Assembly (NCBI GenBank): GCA_037501455.1
Contig: CM074865.1
Location: 33,958,501 to 34,022,500, forward strand
DNA: 64,000 nt
Source: Lantana camara
Taxonomy: Eukaryota > Streptophyta > Magnoliopsida > Lamiales > Verbenaceae
Direction of reading: 5' to 3'
This document shows positions 51,707 to 63,600 of the stretch, in pieces. The notes under the pieces are model-generated. The model made no database searches and was not told the DNA's origin. It saw only the letters and a list, made by a program, of their open reading frames with translations. A program made the translations under genes and the position numbers. Every line of letters begins with the position of its first letter. The stretch's first letter is position 1.

Positions 51707-54700
51707 TGTAGCACCCCACACGCAAGGCGCCACATCCCCCGCACTAAGAACCGACCCGTATATGAAATGGGAAATCCATATACGTGCCAGTTCAAAGTGT
51801 ACGGGGACTCACTCACTCACTAGGCTAGGAGGGAACTAAACTTCGAAATCAAATTAACAATTCTAAAGAATAAAATGCATGTGCGGAAGCAAAATATATA
51901 ATCAAGCATAAATACAATGAGAAATTGACAGGTTCAACTAACATAGATACTTAGTCCAAAAAATTCATACATAAACATTTCCAAATATACATTCTTTTAA
52001 GCCATCGTATGTACAAAATGCGTATGAGGTGACTTAGACTTAAATATGAGACTTGACCGATTCAGAACCCCGCCTAGCACTCCAAACCTGCAAAAGAACT
52101 GAAAACAAAGCCGGGTTCAGTCTATAGGAGACTGGTGGGTATAAAACAGGGCATATCATAGATAATATTACAGAATTTAACCACACGCACATGCATGCTA
52201 TAATCCCGTACGAGGTTTATAAGATATTTCCCAAGTGGGTTAAAACAAAGAAAACAACGCTCGGGATTACAACAATCAATTTCATAATTCACAGTCATAA
52301 TTGTTCATGCGGTCGATACGTGAGCCCTGGCGGGTGGGCGAAAATCTCCAACCTACTCCTCGTGTGTGCATATCAATTTAGTTTCTATTTTTGCGATCAT
52401 ACACATTCATACATATTCGTTCATAATCATAATCATAACATATCATGCATACTCATATCATTCATAATCATAAACAATTTCACCTTCTTCCTCCGGGTGG
52501 TGGACGGGTTAGCAAGACCCGACCACCGGTCCATACATAGGCCAATGGGGGTACATGAATCCCCCAAGGGCACTCAGCTCCCATTCCTCGCTGAACCTCC
52601 TAGCGAGGGCCGGTATCACCGTAAATGTGGTGGGACTAGTTCAAGGGATCACCGTCGGCCCATGCCTCCCCGGTTAGCCACTTGCACTAAGTCCCTGGGC
52701 CCGTGCAATCATAATCATGTCCATGCCAAAAATCATAAGGTGGGAATACATAATAGAAGCGCTTTACGTTTGAAAATCATAGACTCTTTTGAAAAGACTC
52801 GATATATATACATATATATAATATTTTGGTTTAAAACTTTCACATAAGGGATATATCGGGTCATCATAGCTAATAGAAGAGAAACCCACCTGCTACACCT
52901 TACCGAACAAATACCAAGAAGAAAAGAAGACTTGAGGTATCCTATGAACCCGACAAGTCTCCGCCCCGGAGAAAACTGTACAAGGACAATGCAATGAATT
53001 CGTGAGACTCAAGACTCTAAATGAACCATATATGACACACGACAATGTATTGATCCTGATATGAGATACAAAGGAAACATGATTCATGCCATGAGGTCAT
53101 AGATTCAAGTAACTTATCACAACGTCCAATACGGGGTGGATTCATTTCATGCGTTTGCTATCTTTCATATCTTGCATTCATTACGAGCCATAAATTATAT
53201 ACAACAAGTATAACATAGGTTATGAAGGTACAAGAGGTGATATTATGTCAAGGGATCGTTCATGTGCACGATTAATATTTCTAAGAACTATAAACGTTCA
53301 ATAAATTCATTCCAAGAATCATTCAAATTCATTTAAGTTCATCACTTTCATAATCATACCAAATTAATCTAAGGAATTCAAATAATACGCATAACACATA
53401 GTATACCATGTATACGATTCATATAAGCTCTTAAGAAAAGGTAAGAATTCACTTAAGTTTCAAATATGTAACATCAAAGCATACGCATACCATTTAAATT
53501 CGTTCAAGTTCATATCTTTCATATATCAAGCCAAATCAATCCAAGAATTCCAAATAACAAGCATAACACGTCATATAACACGTATACATATCATACAAGT
53601 CATAAAATAAGAAATAAGAAGCAATTAGGGTTCATCTTGGAAGCAAAAGATCCATGCATGCACACATTAGGAGCATTAATGGCATACTGATACATAACTC
53701 GGAAAATATTCGACGAAAAATCATGAAACTTCATAACACATAAGTTAACACATTATATGACATGTTAATGAAGTGATTGAACCAAAAACGAGCTAAATAA
53801 GCCATGCAATTCACATTGCAAACTGAAAATTCATGTAGATATGTGAAGGGTCGCAGCCGCGACCCATTTCGTTCATGAAATGGTAGCGGCCGCTACCCAT
53901 GCAAAATCCGAATTTTGAGCAAATAATTCCATAATATGTGAGCAAGCCAAATTCAGGTCGCGGGGGCGACCTGAAATGCATGAAATTCAGGTCGCGGGCG
54001 CGACTTGAGAGAGAAATCAAAGTACGCACACACGAGTCGCGGCCGCGACCAAGATTGTTCTTGGTCCGATCGCGGCCGCGACCTACCCAACTCCGGAGCA
54101 GAACACAGCAAAAACAGAGCAAAAATGAGGCCAAGCTTTAACCAACAAATTCAGGTAAGTTATAACAACAATTATACATCAAAATAACTCCAAATCAACA
54201 CCGAAACAGGCTCTCCAAGTGATCAAACGTGAGGAAGGGAGGAAGATGACCATCTCATGAAATTTCATCAAAGTTCCATCGATGGCAACTCATTAAACGC
54301 TTAGCCATCATAAAATACATGATCATGAAGATAAAGAGGAAGTTCAAATAATCATATTCATGCTTGGAATCAACCTAAATCATCAAGGAATGAGAGAGAT
54401 CAACATATGTATCCAAAACCTAACTATTTCTTCTCCTCAGCCATAAACCCATGAAAACATGCTCAAAATTGGGGATGAATGAATCAAAATGACTCATATT
54501 GAATGTATAACACAACCCTAAACTCACCTTCTGAATTGGATGGAAGATGGAAGAGATTTGAGCTTAAATCTCCAAGCTTTGGTAAGGTTACGGGAATGGA
54601 ACTGGAGCAGGGACTTGGGACTGATATTTCTCTTGGTTGTGAGGGTTGGTTTGGTTGAGGGAGGTAAGGTTCAGATAAGGGGTTGAGTTAGGTTTCCAAT

Positions 54701-55492
54701 TCCTCAAACCATGGTTAATTTGGTCAAGGTTTGAATAAGTTATGGCTCTTTTAGTAAAATGTGGCAGTTTTGGGGAACGTTGCATGTTTCGGTTGAATTT
54801 CGGGGGTTCAAATGGTCTTAGAAAAATATGAGGCTAAGTTTATTGAACCTAAATTTTTGTTACGAGTTCAACGGAATTGACGGAACTCGATTCGGAGCTC
54901 AAAATATCACATACGGAACTAAGGGTGCACTAAGTGCTCGTTAGCCCCCGGTTTGGTTCCAAACTTACCAAATAAATTTAAAACACAATCAAAAGAATCA
55001 GAAAATGTAAAACGAGCATAAATACATGTTCATAACACATATTAGTCCGACATATTAAATTTCCACGAAGTTACGAATTTACTTCATATAGTAACGGCGT
55101 GCAACTTGTAACGTAAATGCAAATCGACCAAGAATTCATATAATTCAAATTTCCAAAAGAAATTAAGAATCCATTTTAATCATTTATTAAAATCTAACGA
55201 AATGCATATTATAGAAAATTAATTAAAATTACAAATAGTAATTATCACAAACAATTAATTACGCAATTTCTATAATTTAAACGCACAATTGGGGAACACA
55301 TAATTATTCATGCACGAGTGGTTCAAGTAATCGAATTCATTCCAATTCAAATATTGCATATATTTCAATTAATCACATATTTAACAATTAAACATTGAAA
55401 TTTAAATATATAAAACACTTATAGCCAATTAATTCGCGCAAATTAGTAAACATATATGTCATATTAGAATACGAAAAAGTTGGGGCGTTACA
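51707..55492 (-). mobile_element. Minus-strand solo gypsy-type LTR (LTR-D), 3786 bp, TSD TCTGC
   Basis: On the minus strand it starts TGTAACGCCCCAAC at 55492 and ends GGGTGCTACA at 51707. TCTGC is duplicated at 51702-51706 and 55493-55497. It has a donor-like AGAAG/GTGAGT at 54527, six palindrome units at 54084-53848, and an acceptor-like CTTTTGCAG ending at 52088, followed by GTTTGGAGTGCTAGGCGGG. Confidence 0.93.
53848..54084 (-). repeat. Palindrome array of LTR-D (word GGTCGCGGCCGCGACC)
   Basis: Six units: GGGTCGCAGCCGCGACCC, GGTAGCGGCCGCTACC, AGGTCGCGGGGGCGACCT, AGGTCGCGGGCGCGACTT, GAGTCGCGGCCGCGACCA and CGATCGCGGCCGCGACCT (plus-strand reading). They stand out as GC-rich islands in AT-rich DNA. 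Confidence 0.9.
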
Positions 55493-55497
55493 TCTGC

Positions 55498-56139
55498 AAT
55501 GGTTGTTTGCTTGGAACTCTTCTAACTCACTGCTCCGCCATTAAAGCAGAAAATGTATCCTAACATTAACTTAAAATCATCTAAGTCAGATGCGAAACTC
55601 GCATAATAGAATCCTCTGATGATGAGATGTTGCTGTCCTCCGTAAACTAAGAACATATCCTTAGTTCTTCGTAAGTACTTTAGGATGTTCTTCACGGTAG
55701 TCCAGCGACCTTCTCCAGGGTCAGATTGGAAACGATTTGTAACACTAAGTGCATAAGCCACATCTGGTCGAGTGCACAACATTGCATACATTATGTTACC
55801 TATACTGAAGCATAAGGTATTTGAGCCATTCTATTCTCGAGATCAGTTTTAGGGCGCATCTTCTTCAAAAGAGATGTTCCTATGCTCATTGGAAGTTTCC
55901 CTCCCTTGGAATCTTCCATGTTGAACCGTTTCAACACCTTGCCTATGTACATCGATTGTGATAATCCTATTAACCTCTTAGATCTATCCCTATAGATCTT
56001 TATTACGAGGATATAGGAAGCATCACCAAGATCCTTCATCTCGAATTAGTTCGATAACCAAGACTTGGTCACTTTTATGTCATCCTTCAAATTCCTAATT
56101 AGAAGGATATTGTCAGCACAATGTACCAATAATTATAAT
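55498..56139 (-). pseudogene. Copia 2 RNase H N-terminal part and RT C-terminal part
   Basis: The frame 55791-55522 reads TRPDVAYALSVTNRFQSDPG, then YLRRTKDMFLVYGG and GYIFCFNGGAVS, ending at a TAG where copia 1 has Trp (TGG). The frame 56039-55800 reads MKDLGDASYILVIKIYRDRS followed by IGLSQSMYIGKVLKRFNM. The two frames differ, so at least one frameshift separates them. At about 56115-56140 the sequence leaves the copia alignment, just before the YVDD region, where the mitochondrial patch begins. Confidence 0.85.
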
Positions 56140-56698
56140 AAAGTATCTCTTTCCCCTCCTCCTGCTGTGATTCCTGTCGCTGTTCTTCCACTCGAGCTCT
56201 ACTTTGTATCCCATACCGGGTGTCCAATAGCAACGGTGGTAATGCCCTTGCTTCTGATCTCCCTGCTCTTGCTAGCAATGACATTTGAGCCGAAGGCCTT
56301 TGAATTTTTAGTAGAGTAGAGATTGGCGGTGTATGGGTTTAGAATAACCTTCCTTCCATAGTAATAACTCTTTTCAGGGCTAAGATGCACGTCTATCTAA
56401 AGGGTGCCGAGGAGCGTAAGGGTAGTTAAAGACTCCCTTCCCTACCAGGCCTTCTCCCAGAGAGTACATAAGTAATCGCGGATCAGCATGCCGTGGTGAA
56501 TATGTACACGGGCCTTGTACACACCGCCCGTCTGAACTCCGACAACCGCATGGGACAAGGGGCGGTTTCTTCCCATATACCCCCACTGATTCGGATTTCC
56601 CTTCAGACTAAGGGCCCCTTTGCCCCTGACATCTTCCTGGGTTGGCAGTACTTTCTTCAATACGAGGTCTCCTGGCTGAAATTCCGGGCTAACTCCTT
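56140..56698. other. Inserted organelle-like DNA with a mitochondrial 18S rRNA fragment
   Basis: This stretch breaks the copia 2 RT alignment: copia sequence stops at about 56140 and resumes at about 56700. Bases 56470-56532 match the 3' region of plant mitochondrial small-subunit rRNA: AGTAATCGCGGATCAGCATG, then GTGAATATGTAC and TTGTACACACCGCCCGTC. The similarity stops abruptly after CCCGTC. The remainder is GC-richer than its surroundings and looks mitochondrial in texture, but I cannot name genes in it. It is probably a nuclear mitochondrial insertion made of more than one piece. Confidence 0.7.
56470..56532 (+). pseudogene. rrn18: Mitochondrial 18S (small subunit) rRNA fragment
   Basis: About 63 bp of the conserved decoding-region sequence before and through the universal ACACACCGCCCGTC motif. 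GGATCAGCATGCC with GTGAATATGTAC is closer to the plant mitochondrial form than to the plastid form (which reads GTGAATTCGTTC). There are a few substitutions, such as ATGTACACGGGCC. Far too short to be a functional rRNA gene. Confidence 0.85.
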
Positions 56699-56699
56699 T

Positions 56700-57703
56700 C
56701 TATACACACACGACTCATTCATGTTTTTTATGAGCCAAGTGCTTTAACTGCTTCGTCAAAACGAATGTTCCAACTCCAAGAAGCTTGCTTCGATCCATAG
56801 ATTGACTTTTGGAGTTTACAAACCTTTTGCTCACTCCCACTGAATGTGAAACCCATGGGCTATTCTATGTAAATGTCTTTATCAATGTTTCCATTGAGAA
56901 GGCAGTTTTCACATCCATTTGCCATATCTCATAGTCATAATATGCAGCTATGGCAAGCATGATTCGAATAGACTTCTACATTGCAACTGGGGAGATGGTT
57001 TCAGCAAAGTCTACACCTAGTCCTTGAGTGAAGCATTTACAATGAGTCTTACTTTATACGCTGCAATGCTTCAATTTACTCCATCTTTCGCTTGAAAATC
57101 CATTTGCATCCTATGGGCCCGATCCTATCAGGTGGATCCACCAAGGTCCAAACTTGGTTAGAGTACATAGACTCCATTTTGGATTTCATGGCTTGTTTCC
57201 ACTGCTCAGAGTTAGAATCTGACAGCGCCTCCTCATATGTAAGTGGATCATTATTCACTTGAGAGATTTCATGGAGTAAACCATACCATCTCTTTGGCTG
57301 TCTAGGTGTGTGTTTAGAACGCCTTAGAGGAGGATTTACACGTGTATCGAGTTCTGTTCTTGGCTGTATTCTATCAGTTTGGGGCATTTCATATGGCGTG
57401 GGTTGTTTTCAAATTTTTTCGAGTTCCGTGATCTTGCCTTTCCTTTCTTTTAGGAATGTTTCCTCAAGAAAAGTTACATTTCTTAAAACAAACAACTTTT
57501 GTTCAAGAGGATCATAGAAGTAGTATCCTATGGATTCCTTAGGATAACCTACAAAGTAGCATAAGTTAGAACAAAGGTTCTAACTTATCTCTCATTGGCC
57601 TCTTCACATAAAAAGGACAACCCTAAATTCTTAAGTAAGAATAACTAGGGATTTTGCCATTCCACATCTCATGGGGCGTTTTAGGGACTAATTTGAACGG
57701 AAC
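56700..57703 (-). pseudogene. Copia 2 RT N-terminal part and integrase C-terminal part
   Basis: The frame 57387-57076 reads DPLTYEEALSDSNSEQWKQA, then MYSNQVWTLVDPPDRIGPIG and CKWIFKRKME, the entry to the RVT_2 domain. The sequence around 57420-57700 matches the integrase C-terminal region of copia 1 (22730-23010) with frame breaks. It is cut at 57704 by copia 3. The rest of integrase, protease and gag lies outside the window. Confidence 0.83.
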
Positions 57704-59724
57704 TGTTGGGAATAGTGCCCTGAAAATTCAATTTGTTGGATTAATTAAACTGAATTTATAGAAAATTATGAGTATTTCACATATTGATAATTAATGGCAT
57801 GTGGTGGTATTCTTATATGAAATGTGTTTCATAGGAAAAGACTTTGAATACCAAAATCACGTGTCATTAAAATTCTAGTCAGTAAGATAAGAATATGTTC
57901 TTATCAAGAGTATAACGTGGTTATATAAGATGATTAGTCTTTCGTCATAGGGAATGGTGATTCCAATTATAACACCTTGATGATTTTCAATAGGATTGGA
58001 AACATCGAACTGGACCACTGAGATTATTCATTTTATACTGCTATCTAAAATGAATAAAATCTCAGGAAGCATTGTACTGATAATATTTCGACTTTAGGCA
58101 TATAGTGTTAGTCATTGTAATATACTCAAAGTGAGGTCTCGGTAACGGGTGGCCAAAATACTTTGTACGTTCGATGACTACATGAAATGTGCTAAAGAGT
58201 TATATTGATCGAGGAATCTGTGGCCTTGCTGGAAGGTAAAAAGATATCCATGAAATAGATTTGTAAAAGTTCGAATTAAGACTTTGGCCAAAGTACTTCA
58301 CATGATACGTCACCGAAGTTGTATGTTGAATGTGTTTCACATACAGAGAATTTGAATTTAAGGCGAATCAATAAGTTTCAGATTAGAGATGAAAAATAAA
58401 TGATAGTGGTTACAATTTATTTTTCATGGATATCTACACGGAGGAGTGAAATGCGAAATTATTCTAGATCGAGCTCTTTGTGACTAATTTAATTAATTTT
58501 AGAGTGCAATAATATTTATTTAGTGGAATTAAATATTGTTAAACGGTAATTAATTACTATCATGAGATGATAGCATATTAACCCGTTTGGAGCTAAAATT
58601 AATTAGTACTGTAGGTCCCCCTGCAAGCCCCAATCGAAAACCCGAAGATAAAACATTAAAATGAAAAAAGAAATAAAATTTCAAAGTGTTTGAAAATAGC
58701 CAAGGGATTTATTTTAAGAAAATTCCAAAGAGTTGGAAATGCCCAAAATTTCATTTTGGAGAAAATGAAAATTTATCAAATTTTTTTAAAAAAGAAATAA
58801 TAATAAAAAAAAATTGATGACGTGGCATGTTGACGTGGCAAGTGGCTGACGTATCAGCTGACTTGTCAGGCCACATCAGCGCCTGAGGGTGAGGTGGGGC
58901 TGACTCAGCGCCAGCGCAACACAGAAACCCTTGAGGCCGCGTGTGTAAGACACGCACCACTTCAGGTGGCGCGTGAGGGCGCGTTCGGCGGCGGATCGGC
59001 GCGTTCTCGGTGGCGTTGGACTCGTGGTGATGAGATCTTCAACGTGGTGTATTCAAAAGTCTGATACAAGTCGCACATGCAAGTGGAGATATGAAATTAC
59101 CATTTTGCCCTCAAGTTTTTCCCTATAAATAGGGGGGCCTTGGGTCCTCATTTTTTCTCATAACTTTGGGAGAGGTTTTGGCTGAGTTTTTGGCTTTGAA
59201 ATCATATCCCTTTTCTCCTAGTTAATTCTTAATTTTTTTGGAATTAATTTTAATTAGGTGTTTATATATTTAATATATAAAACACTTAATTTCGGGAGAT
59301 TAAATCCTGAAAAGGGTTTTCTAGTTTAAAGTTTTATTTTCTCTAGTATTTAGAGAAATACTTTCGGAGCCCACACTCTGAGGGATTCTCCGGGGATATT
59401 GCGGGGAAGCTCTGCCTGTCTCACGAAAGGGAAAGGAGCTGGAAAAATGCCTTTAGATAGCCATATTTGGAGTACGGTAATATTTTACGATTGTATTATT
59501 TTGAGCATGATAAATTGTGTGCCATTAATTGTTAATTTCATGTTAAATATTTATCTACTTAGTGATTTAAAATTTATTATCAATTGCATGTATATACTTG
59601 AGTAGATCCGACTAGTCTTCCGCTATTGTATTAAAATGTTTTAGAAATATTTTAATACTTGTATTATATGAAAATGTTAAAATGTGGTCCAGTACTGCTA
59701 CTGTTTTAGGCCCACCACCCAGCA
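57704..59724 (+). repeat. 5' LTR of copia 3, 2021 bp
   Basis: It runs from TGTTGGGAATAG to CACCCAGCA, with the primer-binding site two bases later. A promoter-like region is at 58818-59131. Confidence 0.88.
58818..59131 (+). promoter_or_regulatory. Candidate LTR promoter: TGACG cluster and TATA box
   Basis: TGACG occurs at 58818, 58831 and 58847, the first two within TGACGTGGCA (ACGT core). CTATAAATA at 59123-59131 is a good TATA box. Clustered TGACG motifs are bound by plant TGA-type bZIP factors. Function here is inferred. Confidence 0.6.
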
Positions 59725-59726
59725 AC

Positions 59727-59738
59727 TGGTATCAGAGC
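59727..59738 (+). other. Primer-binding site for initiator-Met tRNA (copia 3)
   Basis: TGGTATCAGAGC, two bases after the LTR end CCCAGCA. Confidence 0.92.
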
Positions 59739-60655
59739 CGTGCTATTGATATATACATGCATTGATATGATGCATGCGATACATAATTTTAAATCTGCTA
59801 CTGTGCACGTAAATTATGTCAAAGGAGACTGGTTTTTAAGTAGGACCATTGTGACCCCTCCAGTGTTTCTTGGGAATTTACGTGGAATGGTATTTCTTTG
59901 GGAAACAATTTAATTGCTTTTCTTGAAAAATTACCAAATCAGTAAACATGATTTAAATTATGTGATAATTTAGTTATAGCATTTTTGCTTTATGCCATTT
60001 ATTTTAAGTATGATAATTATGTGATAATTATATACAAGCATGCTTAATTTTATGGTATGATCATGATAATATTAGATATTATGCTATTTATAATTATGCA
60101 TATTTTATTTAATGTGATTAAATGATCTTTTTTAATAGAGATTAGACGCGATGCATAATTGGACTAATATTTTTCGGCCTAATTAATAAATAGTTATTAA
60201 ATTACCTTAAAATATTATTGGGATTTTAAATATGATTTAGTAATCCTAGTGGGAGCGTATTAATAAGATTAATCACTTCCAACAATAAGAAGCCAAAAGT
60301 GATTATATGATAATCAAAAGATAATCCAAACCTCTTAAAAATTCAAGTGGGAGCGAGATGAAAAGAGTTGGATTCTCACGGCCTCCATTACCCGTCTATA
60401 GTAGAGTGGATGTGTACTACTCCCTTCGGCGGGTATATATTCGCGGTATACAAGACTAGACTTCTACGGATAGAATGAAATGCTGGGAAAGTCAGCTCGA
60501 CCACGCGTCTGTGGAGTGTCTTGACCTACTCGTACGGACTTCTAGGTAATGGTACACACTTGAATAAGAAATATATTAACCTCCCTTCGGAGCTATGTTA
60601 TATTCACTTAGAGGCCAAGGGTTGACGTGGTGGACTAACATTGTTTGGTAAGGGT
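59739..60655 (+). other. Untranslated leader of copia 3
   Basis: No frame with gag similarity. The phrase GTGGGAGCG occurs twice (near 60250 and 60347). The leader is cut at 60656 by a solo LTR and resumes at 63792. Confidence 0.6.
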
Positions 60656-63600
60656 TGTTGCGCCCGAAGCGGCGAGCCACCACATCCCCCGCACCTAGTC
60701 CCGAACCCACATATGAAATGGAAAATCCATACATGAGCCCAAAACTAAGTGAATGGAGACCTACGCACACACTAACCCAGGCGGAGCTAAAACAAGACAG
60801 AGCGCGTAAAACAAGGAACATAGCGGAAGCATGCATAAAGGATACAAAAACATAATTCAACAAACAACGGGGTCTTCTATCCCTAGAAGCCTGTCCCGAA
60901 TAAATATCCATTACAACGAGCTTAAATTCAATAGATTCATAAACCAAATATCAAATACAAACTTATACAAAATACAACTATATGCAAGTGGAATGCAACT
61001 CGATCTAGAAGGCAGGAAAACCCGATCGACTCACATCTCCGCCTAGCTTGAACCAACACCTGCAAAACTAAAAGTTGAAAGGAGAGGGTCAGTCCACTGA
61101 CTGAGTGAGGGGGTAACGCATACCCACACATACATATATATAAAGCATAGCACTTATTAAATCGAAAGACTATGAACCGGGAGTAGGGTTTTGCATACCA
61201 AAACCGTTTTCAACTCAAACGTATTCTTATATTCATACTTACCAAAACATAAACATAACTGAGCGTAATCTTATCAAATCATATCAAAAGGCTCCTATCC
61301 TTTTTCATAGTTAACATATCATACGTAAACTTGCCGAGCACGAACACAAACATCCCATCCTGGGCTCCTCATAACATATCATACGAAAACGTAAAACATA
61401 GCATAATATTCATACCAACCTCCTTACTCCGGTGATGGAAGGGCTGCCTGACCCTAAACCATCCATACTTACATTAATTGCAGGTCGTGAGTTTTGTGAC
61501 ACCCACACCGGCGGACTCCATCCCCCAACCAAACCTCCTGGCGGGTTCCGGGTTCATCCTATCATTTGGAGAAGTGCACAGGGGTCATAACCGGCGACCC
61601 CATGGCCGTCCCGGGTCTCCCTTACCCATAACTCCGGGGCCCAACATACCAAACATTACATACTATAACATACCGAATCATACCATAACATACCACAACT
61701 CGCCTACAACATACTTATTATAACATAACGTAACATACGTACCTTATCGGAGCATACCATACCTTGCAACTTAGCATATGCTATAAACATACCTCTCCGT
61801 GTCCTCCTAATCTAGAGCTAGCATGAAGACACACGGTTTGGAGCATAGCCTCGTTGCAAAACATAAGCTTACATACGCTCATACTTATAGGTTTCAAAAC
61901 CCGAATCATGGCAAAAGTCATACACATACCGTATAAACACATATCTATTATATAAATATAATAGTATATTCGCATGCGGGCTTGAAAATGAGCACATAGG
62001 GGTCGTAGGTCGCATTAACTAAAAGAAAATCCTAAAACCTCACCTTTTACCAAAAGTACCCATGGATGAGCGTTGGTGATCAAGAAGAAGTTAAACGGTG
62101 GAACCAACACCTCTCGAACTCAAATTTGAGATAAACAAACATAAACTCATGACGTAGACTCGATCATGAACCAATTAGACGCTCGGCGACACATACGAAT
62201 GCAAATGGATGCAACGCATATCATATAGATTCATACTTAGGCATATCAAATCAAATAATGAGATATCACATAAGGAATTCAAGAATTAAACTCATATCAT
62301 ATGAAATAAACTCATGATGTGTCATATTATAGCATAACATAAGTGTTCATGAGTCTACAATGCATAACAGAGACAAACGAATCTAGAAAGAATCACACAT
62401 AGCACTTAAACGCATATCAATTCAAGTCACGTTTACACTTATCAAATGGATCCATAAAATTAGAATAAATGACTAAACATGTTGTATAATCACATATTAA
62501 CATGTTGAGGTCATAATTGGGGTGGGATAAATCGAATACAATCAAGAACGAAGCAAGAAATGAACAACGAAACGAAGCGGAGCACACAAAATCACACCAC
62601 ACGAAACACACCCCAAAATAGAAGAAGGTAACGGGCGTTAGGTATGGCCATCCCAAAAGCCTTAATGCCCGTTAAAAGAAACAGGAGCAAAATTTCTCCA
62701 AGGCTAGAGGAGGTAATGGGCGTTACCTCCCCAAAGGGGAAAAGACTTAACGGGCGTTAACCCCGTCGTCTGCTCCAAAACGAGAGCAGCCATGGCTGCT
62801 CTCCCCTGCAACTCAACCAACAACAAGAGCAGCAAGGAAGAAGCATGAAAGCAGCAACAGATAAGCATGAAAAGGTCAAAGAAACATCATAGAAACAAGC
62901 TCTAAAACTCCAAAATCAATCAAGCAAGAGATTCATCAAAATCCAAAATCCCTAACTATTCACACCAAAACTCATAGCATGCTTGAAACTCCATGAAAAT
63001 GAGAATAACATAGCTCTAAATGACCACAAGAATGAGGAGAGTAAAACCATATACTTACCTTTCAATTTGGAGAAGAAATGAAGATGTATGGAGCTCAAAA
63101 CTTGCAAAGTGAACAGTATCAGATTTCCCCCTTTTTCCTTCCTCTCGGTTCCACCTCGTTTTTCCCCTTTTTTGCTGAGTTTGAGTGTGTGGTTGGGAGA
63201 TAATAAGAGAGAGGGTTTAACTAAGGTCAAATAGGCTCAAGAATCAAGTCATTTGGTTAAGAAATGAAAGAGTTTTAGCCAAAATACTCCAAGGTGGCGA
63301 AGCTGTGCATGCTGTTCGGTTCGGAGGAAATACAGGGGTCCAAACTGGCTTAGAAAAATATGAATCTAGGTTCTTCATTTCCTTTCTTCCTTACAAGTCC
63401 AGCGCCACTTCCGGAATTCGAATCCGAATTCCCGATCTCAAGTTATGGCCTCCGAAATCCGAGGCGCGCTAAAACTCGTTAGGCCCTCAAATCCCAAAAA
63501 TAAGGAAATGGTCTCCGACCAATTCGAACAAGTATAAACGAATAAAATAAACACGTAAACAAGTTCATGAAATATATAATTCAAGCATATCACGTATTCA

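Larger units (their letters stand above)
30003..57703 (-). mobile_element. Second Ty1-copia element (copia 2), 5' part outside the window
   Basis: It is of the same family as copia 1, reading on the minus strand. In the window are the 3' LTR (30003-37978), the polypurine tract (split at 37983/51334) and pol from RNase H back to the integrase C-terminus (51334-57703). Five insertions interrupt it: a gypsy element, two solo LTRs (one carrying two more insertions), a mitochondrial DNA patch and, at 57704, the plus-strand copia 3. The bases before 30003 are TGTCA, so that TSD would be expected beyond its missing 5' LTR. Confidence 0.88.

Noticed and set aside
56470..56532. Functional rRNA gene
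   Set aside because: Only 63 bp match, the ends are abrupt, and it lies inside a broken retrotransposon.
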